Shown here in pieces: positions 60,329 to 64,000 of a stretch of 64,000 nt of DNA; positions within the stretch are counted from its first letter, which is position 1; each line of letters opens with the position of its first letter. Made by a program: the position numbers and the translations under genes. The notes under the pieces were generated by a model. The model saw nothing but the letters and a program-made list of their open reading frames with translations. It was not told the origin of the DNA and ran no database searches. This DNA comes from Paenirhodobacter populi (GTDB lineage: Bacteria; Pseudomonadota; Alphaproteobacteria; Rhodobacterales; Rhodobacteraceae). The stretch is from positions 1 to 64,000 of the forward strand of contig NZ_SAUZ01000016.1 of NCBI RefSeq assembly GCF_004022215.1, given 5' to 3'.

Positions 60329-61114
60329 ATGCAGACAATCCAGACATCAGACGCCACCCTTCACATCCGTGACGAAGGCCCGCGTGCGGGCCGCGTGGTG
60401 GTGTTCGCCAATTCGCTCGGCACCGATCTGCGGGTGTGGGATGCGCTTTTGCCGCTGCTGCCCGCCGGGCTGCGGATCGTGCGGTTCGACAAGCGCGGCC
60501 ACGGCCTGTCCGATGCCACGCCCGCGCCTTACGCCATGGAAACGCTGATCGCGGATGCGGAAGCGGTCTGCGACGGGCTGGGCCTGACCGATGTGACCTT
60601 CGTCGGCCTGTCGATCGGCGGGCTGATCGGACAGGGGCTGGCGGCGAAGCGGCCCGATCTGGTGCGTGCGCTGGTGCTGATGGACACGGCGGCGAAGATC
60701 GGCAGCGCCGGGATGTGGACCACCCGCATCGCCTCGATCCGCGAAGGCGGCATCGCCGCGCTGGAAGGGCCGATCATGGAACGCTGGTTCACCGCGCCCT
60801 TCCGCACCGAAAACCCGGAATATGCGCTGTGGCGCAACATGCTCAAACGCACCACGGTCGAGGGCTATGTCGGCTGCTGCGCGGCGATCGCGGGCACCGA
60901 CCTGACCGAAAGCACGCGCGGGCTGCGCCTGCCGGTGCTGGCGCTGGCGGGGGATCAGGATGGCTCGACCCCCCCGGATCTGGTGCGCGCGACGGCGGCG
61001 CTTTGCGGCGCCGACTTCCACCTGATCGCGCAGGCCGGACATATTCCCTGCGTGGAACAGCCCGCCGCCACCGCGAAACTGCTGACCGAATTTCTGGAAA
61101 GGACCGCCCGATGA
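60329..61114 (+). CDS. pcaD: 3-oxoadipate enol-lactonase
   Basis: 261 residues, alpha/beta-hydrolase fold. Nucleophile S95 in the elbow FVGLSIGGLIGQ, the oxyanion region FANSLGTDLRVWD near 26 and the histidine in IAQAGHIPCVEQP near 235. It hydrolyses 3-oxoadipate enol-lactone to 3-oxoadipate. First gene of pcaDCHGB; its stop overlaps the pcaC ATG by 4 bases. Confidence 0.93.
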   Translation: MQTIQTSDATLHIRDEGPRAGRVVVFANSLGTDLRVWDALLPLLPAGLRIVRFDKRGHGLSDATPAPYAMETLIADAEAVCDGLGLTDVTFVGLSIGGLIGQGLAAKRPDLVRALVLMDTAAKIGSAGMWTTRIASIREGGIAALEGPIMERWFTAPFRTENPEYALWRNMLKRTTVEGYVGCCAAIAGTDLTESTRGLRLPVLALAGDQDGSTPPDLVRATAALCGADFHLIAQAGHIPCVEQPAATAKLLTEFLERTAR

Positions 61115-61497
61115 CAGACGCCCGCTTTGACAAAGGCATGGAAACCCGCCGCGCCGTTCTGGGCGATGCGCATGTCGACCGGGCCGAGGCGGCGAAGACG
61201 GACCTCGACCTGCCGTTTCAGGAACTGATCACCGTCTCCGCCTGGGGGACGGTCTGGGCCTCGGACGCGATCACCCGGCGCGAAAGGTCGATGCTGACGC
61301 TCGCCCTTCTGGCGGCCACGGGGAATTTCGAGGAAATCCCGATGCATATCCGCGCAACGGCCCGCACCGGCGCCACCAAAAGGGACGTGATGGAGGCGTT
61401 CCAGCATGTGGCGGTCTATGCCGGTGTCCCGCGCGCGAACCACGCCATCAAACTGGCGAAACAGACCTATGCCGAAATGGAGGCGGCATCCGAATGA
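61111..61497 (+). CDS. pcaC: 4-carboxymuconolactone decarboxylase
   Basis: 128 residues, the usual length of stand-alone PcaC. Family features METRRAVLGDAHVDRA near residue 10, LPFQELITVSAWGTVWA near 34 and NFEEIPMHIRATARTGATKR near 72. It decarboxylates 4-carboxymuconolactone to the enol-lactone used by PcaD. Overlaps pcaD and pcaH by 4 bases each. Confidence 0.93.
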   Translation: MTDARFDKGMETRRAVLGDAHVDRAEAAKTDLDLPFQELITVSAWGTVWASDAITRRERSMLTLALLAATGNFEEIPMHIRATARTGATKRDVMEAFQHVAVYAGVPRANHAIKLAKQTYAEMEAASE

Positions 61498-62222
61498 TCG
61501 ACCAAGGCCCGCTGATCCCGCGCAACCGCGAGATGCATCCGCTAGCTTATTATCCCGATTACAAGACATCCGTGGCACGGTCGCCGAACCTGCCGCTGCT
61601 GTCGATGGAATCCGGCCCGTCCGAGGAAACCGGCCCGACCTTTGGCCACGAACGGCTGGGGGCGCTCGACAACAACCTGATCCTGAACTGGAGCAAGGGC
61701 GCCGCGCCCGCCATCGGCGAACGCATCCTGATGCATGGCCATGTGCTGGACGAAAACGCCCGGCCGGTGCGGAATACGCTGGTCGAGATCTGGCAGGCGA
61801 ACGCCGGCGGCCGCTATCGCCACAAGAAGGACGGCTATCTTGCGCCGCTCGACCCGAATTTCGGCGGTTGCGGGCGCACGCTGACCGACGAGAACGGCTA
61901 TTATCAGTTCCTGACGATCCGCCCGGGTGCCTACCCTTGGCCGAACCGCGGCAACGACTGGCGGCCGATGCATATCCATGTCTCGGTCTATGGTCACAGC
62001 TTCGGCCAGCGCCTGATCACGCAGATGTATTTCGAGGGCGACCCGCTGATCGACCGCTGCCCGATCGCCGCGACGATCCGCAACCGCTCGCAGCTTGACC
62101 GGCTGGTGGCGCCGCTCGACATGGCGTTCTCGCGGCCGCTCGACTTCCTCGCCTACAAGTTCGACATCGTCCTGCGCGGGCGGCGTCAGACCATGTTCGA
62201 AAACAAGCTGGAGGGGATGTGA
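61494..62222 (+). CDS. pcaH: Protocatechuate 3,4-dioxygenase, beta subunit
   Basis: 242 residues. All four ligands of the non-haem Fe(III) are at their classical numbers: Y108 (GGRYRH), Y147 (PGAYPWPN), H160 and H162 (RPMHIHVS). The enzyme opens the protocatechuate ring between the hydroxyls, giving 3-carboxy-cis,cis-muconate. It pairs with PcaG, encoded one base further on. Confidence 0.95.
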   Translation: MIDQGPLIPRNREMHPLAYYPDYKTSVARSPNLPLLSMESGPSEETGPTFGHERLGALDNNLILNWSKGAAPAIGERILMHGHVLDENARPVRNTLVEIWQANAGGRYRHKKDGYLAPLDPNFGGCGRTLTDENGYYQFLTIRPGAYPWPNRGNDWRPMHIHVSVYGHSFGQRLITQMYFEGDPLIDRCPIAATIRNRSQLDRLVAPLDMAFSRPLDFLAYKFDIVLRGRRQTMFENKLEGM

Positions 62223-62223
62223 G

Positions 62224-62823
62224 ATGGTCCAGCCGCTGAATTACCTGGCCGAAACCCCGTCGCAGACCGCCGGGCCCTATGTCCATATCGGCCTGATGCC
62301 GACCTATGCCGGCAATCCAGGCAGCTATCAGGAAGAGATCGGCGTTTCGCCGATCTCGGGTGAAGTGCAGGGCACGGTGATCGAGATCGTCGGATCCGTC
62401 TACGATGGCACCGGATGGGCGCTGCGCGATGCGATGATCGAAAGCTGGCAGCCGGATGCGGCGGGCAGGTTCCCGGGGCAGGACGGCGCCGATCCCGCCG
62501 TTTCCGGCCTCTGCCGGTTCGGGGCGGATGCGGTGACGGGGGAATTCAGCCTGCGCACCGTCAAGCCCGGCCCGGTGCCCTCGCGCTATGGCAAACCGTT
62601 CGCGCCGCATATCTCGCTCTGGATCGTGGCGCGGGGGATCAACATCGGCCTGCAGACCCGCATCTATTTCGAGGATGAGGACAATTCCGAAGACCCCCTC
62701 CTCGCCCGGATCGAACAGCGGCCGCGCGTCGATACCCTGATCGCTAAGAAGATCGGCGAGAACCGCTACCGCTTCGACATCCGCCTGCAGGGTGCGGGGG
62801 AGACGGTCTTCCTCGACATCTGA
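62224..62823 (+). CDS. pcaG: Protocatechuate 3,4-dioxygenase, alpha subunit
   Basis: 199 residues. Alpha-subunit motifs are TPSQTAGPYVHIGLMP near residue 11, AMIESWQPDAAGRFPG near 68 and APHISLWIVARGINIGLQTR near 124; the iron ligands of the beta subunit are absent, as expected. It starts one base after pcaH. A strong hairpin lies between its stop and pcaB. Confidence 0.94.
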   Translation: MVQPLNYLAETPSQTAGPYVHIGLMPTYAGNPGSYQEEIGVSPISGEVQGTVIEIVGSVYDGTGWALRDAMIESWQPDAAGRFPGQDGADPAVSGLCRFGADAVTGEFSLRTVKPGPVPSRYGKPFAPHISLWIVARGINIGLQTRIYFEDEDNSEDPLLARIEQRPRVDTLIAKKIGENRYRFDIRLQGAGETVFLDI

Positions 62824-62841
62824 TCGCGGAGTAACTTGCGG

Positions 62842-62868
62842 ACGGCGCGGCGTTTCAGGCCGCGCCGT
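62842..62868 (+). terminator. Attenuator-like hairpin between pcaG and pcaB
   Basis: ACGGCGCGGC (62842-62851) and GCCGCGCCGT (62859-62868) are perfect 10-base arms with a 7-base loop, followed by TT, then CGTCATTTCG. The short T-run suggests partial rather than complete termination, lowering pcaB relative to pcaHG. Confidence 0.65.
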
Positions 62869-62891
62869 TTCGTCATTTCGGGAAGGATGAC

Positions 62892-63950
62892 ATGACCGAC
62901 GTATTCGACCACCCCTGGCTTGGCGGACTGTTCGCCGATGTGGAACTGGCGGCTTTGTGGTCGCCCGAGGCGCAGTTGGCCGGGATGCGGGCTTTTGAGG
63001 TGGCATGGAGCCGCGCGCTCGGCCGCGCCGGCATGGCCGATCCGGCGCAGGCCGAGGCCGCGGCGCAGGCGATCGCGGCGATGGCGTTCGACATGGCCGA
63101 TCTGCGCGCGGGCACGGGCACGGATGGCGTGGTCGTGCCGCATCTGGCCGCACAGATGAAGGCTGCGGCGGGCGCGGCCAAAGGCGCGGTTCACAAGGGC
63201 GCCACCTCGCAGGACGTGATCGACACGGCGCTCGCGATGGCGATGCGCGACAGTCTGGCGGTGATCAACGCGCGGCTGGCGGAACTGACCGGGGCGCTGG
63301 AGGCGCTGGACGCCCGCTTCGGCAAGGAGCCCTTGATGGGCCGCACCCGGATGCAGGCCGCGACCGAGATCACCGTGCATGACCGTATCGCGCCCTGGCT
63401 GCTGCCGCTGGCCGATCATCGCGCGCGGCTGGCCGAGTTGCGCCCGCGCGTGGCCAAGGTGCAGATCGGCGGCGCCTCGGGCGATCGTTTCGCGCTTGGC
63501 GACAAGGCCGACGGGATCGTGGCCGATGTCGCGGCGGCGCTCGATCTGGCGCCCGCGCCGCGCGCCTGGCACGCGATGCGCGACGGGGTGGCGGAATTCG
63601 CGTCGTTCCTGTCGCTGGTGACCGGGACGCTTGGCAAGATGGGGCAGGATATGGCGCTGATGGCGCAGCAGGGGATTTCGGAAATCGCTTTGGTGGGCGG
63701 CGGGGGGTCTTCGGCGATGCCGCACAAGCAGAACCCGGTGCTGGCGGAGCTGCTGGTGACGCTTGCGCGGTTCAACGCGGTACAGGTTTCCGCGATGCAT
63801 CAGGCGCTGGTGCATGAACAGGAACGCTCGGGCGCGGCCTGGGCGCTGGAATGGATGGTGCTGCCGCAGATGGCGCAGGCGACGGGCCGGGCGCTGGTCG
63901 CGGCGCAGGCTTTGGCCGGTCAGGTCCGGCGGATGGGGATGCCGGAATAA
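62892..63950 (+). CDS. pcaB: 3-carboxy-cis,cis-muconate cycloisomerase
   Basis: 352 residues, fumarase/aspartase superfamily. GATSQDVIDTALAMAMRD near 102, MGRTRMQAATEITV near 149 and the signature SSAMPHKQNPVLAELLVTLA near 274 are present. It converts 3-carboxymuconate into 4-carboxymuconolactone. About 100 residues shorter than the 450-residue Pseudomonas PcaB, as is usual in alphaproteobacteria. Last pca gene of the window; pcaIJ and pcaF are not seen. Confidence 0.9.
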   Translation: MTDVFDHPWLGGLFADVELAALWSPEAQLAGMRAFEVAWSRALGRAGMADPAQAEAAAQAIAAMAFDMADLRAGTGTDGVVVPHLAAQMKAAAGAAKGAVHKGATSQDVIDTALAMAMRDSLAVINARLAELTGALEALDARFGKEPLMGRTRMQAATEITVHDRIAPWLLPLADHRARLAELRPRVAKVQIGGASGDRFALGDKADGIVADVAAALDLAPAPRAWHAMRDGVAEFASFLSLVTGTLGKMGQDMALMAQQGISEIALVGGGGSSAMPHKQNPVLAELLVTLARFNAVQVSAMHQALVHEQERSGAAWALEWMVLPQMAQATGRALVAAQALAGQVRRMGMPE

Positions 63951-63985
63951 TACCAGTCCGGCGTCGGGATTATGGAGGGGTAGGA

Positions 63986-64000
63986 GGGGGCCAGCCCCCT
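63986..64000 (+). repeat. Dispersed intergenic repeat, copy G (cut by window edge)
   Basis: GGGGGC-CA-GCCCCCT at 63986-64000 equals the first stem of copy F and lies after the pcaB stop. The inner hairpin and the CCCCCGGGATATTTATGG tail would be beyond the window. Confidence 0.7.

Noticed and set aside
1-64000. CRISPR arrays, tRNA or rRNA genes, insertion sequences, prophage or integrase genes
   Set aside because: Looked for while reading: no regularly spaced repeats, no cloverleaf-forming stretch, no transposase- or integrase-like translation. The only multi-copy sequence is the short intergenic element.

Overview
The window is GC-rich, densely packed catabolic DNA of an alphaproteobacterium, most likely of the order Rhodobacterales (Paracoccus/Rhodobacter relatives). 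The evidence is the pca layout (pcaQ divergent from pcaDCHGB), very many ABC and TRAP uptake systems, 1-14 bp gene overlaps, and a dispersed intergenic element ending in CCCCCGGGATATTTATGG that I associate from memory with this order. I see no rRNA, tRNA, CRISPR, phage, insertion sequence, replication or partition gene, so chromosome and megaplasmid cannot be told apart.

Layout. (1) 1-2898: the tail of an IclR-type regulator, a PuuB-like FAD oxidase and a lone GSU2403-type nucleotidyltransferase. (2) 2905-14867: a guanidine/polyamine block. Two complete spermidine/putrescine-type ABC transporters lie in tandem, one after a guanidinobutyrase (gbuA-like) and one followed by a metallo-beta-lactamase-fold protein and a LysR regulator; a divergent TetR regulator faces the second. 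(3) 14983-19890: tauABC-type transporter, then two cysteine-depleted AhpD/CMD-like proteins and a GST/SspA-like protein. (4) 20114-23976: TRAP transporter with a GntR regulator. (5) 24085-31863: hydantoinase/oxoprolinase pair hyuA-hyuB with a D-threonine-aldolase-type enzyme, a LysR regulator and a divergent ThDP enzyme. (6) 31994-43918: a probable ten-gene operon behind a LysR gene: a ribose-type ABC transporter, one permease of which is fused to an SMP-30/strictosidine-synthase propeller, a second such propeller protein, and six enzymes (AhpD/CMD protein, quinone oxidoreductase, N-formylglutamate amidohydrolase-like, isochorismatase-like, glutamine-synthetase-like). (7) 44175-54398: two operons that together hold 5-oxoprolinase pxpA, pxpB and pxpC, a TRAP transporter, an M20 amidohydrolase, a 2-hydroxyacid dehydrogenase, an M24 hydrolase and two GntR regulators. 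The same 23-bp dyad lies upstream of both operons. (8) 54570-57943: MFS exporter, ETHE1-like metallohydrolase, AraC regulator. (9) 58033-63950: 4-hydroxybenzoate and protocatechuate degradation (pobA, pcaQ, pcaDCHGB) as far as 3-oxoadipate; pcaIJ and pcaF are not in the window.

How it works together: nearly every segment pairs a high-affinity importer with the first enzymes for an N-containing or aromatic compound and a local regulator. The least familiar parts are the ten-gene operon with the permease-propeller fusion and the two-operon pxp/TRAP regulon. All functions are read from motifs and context; no database search was run.
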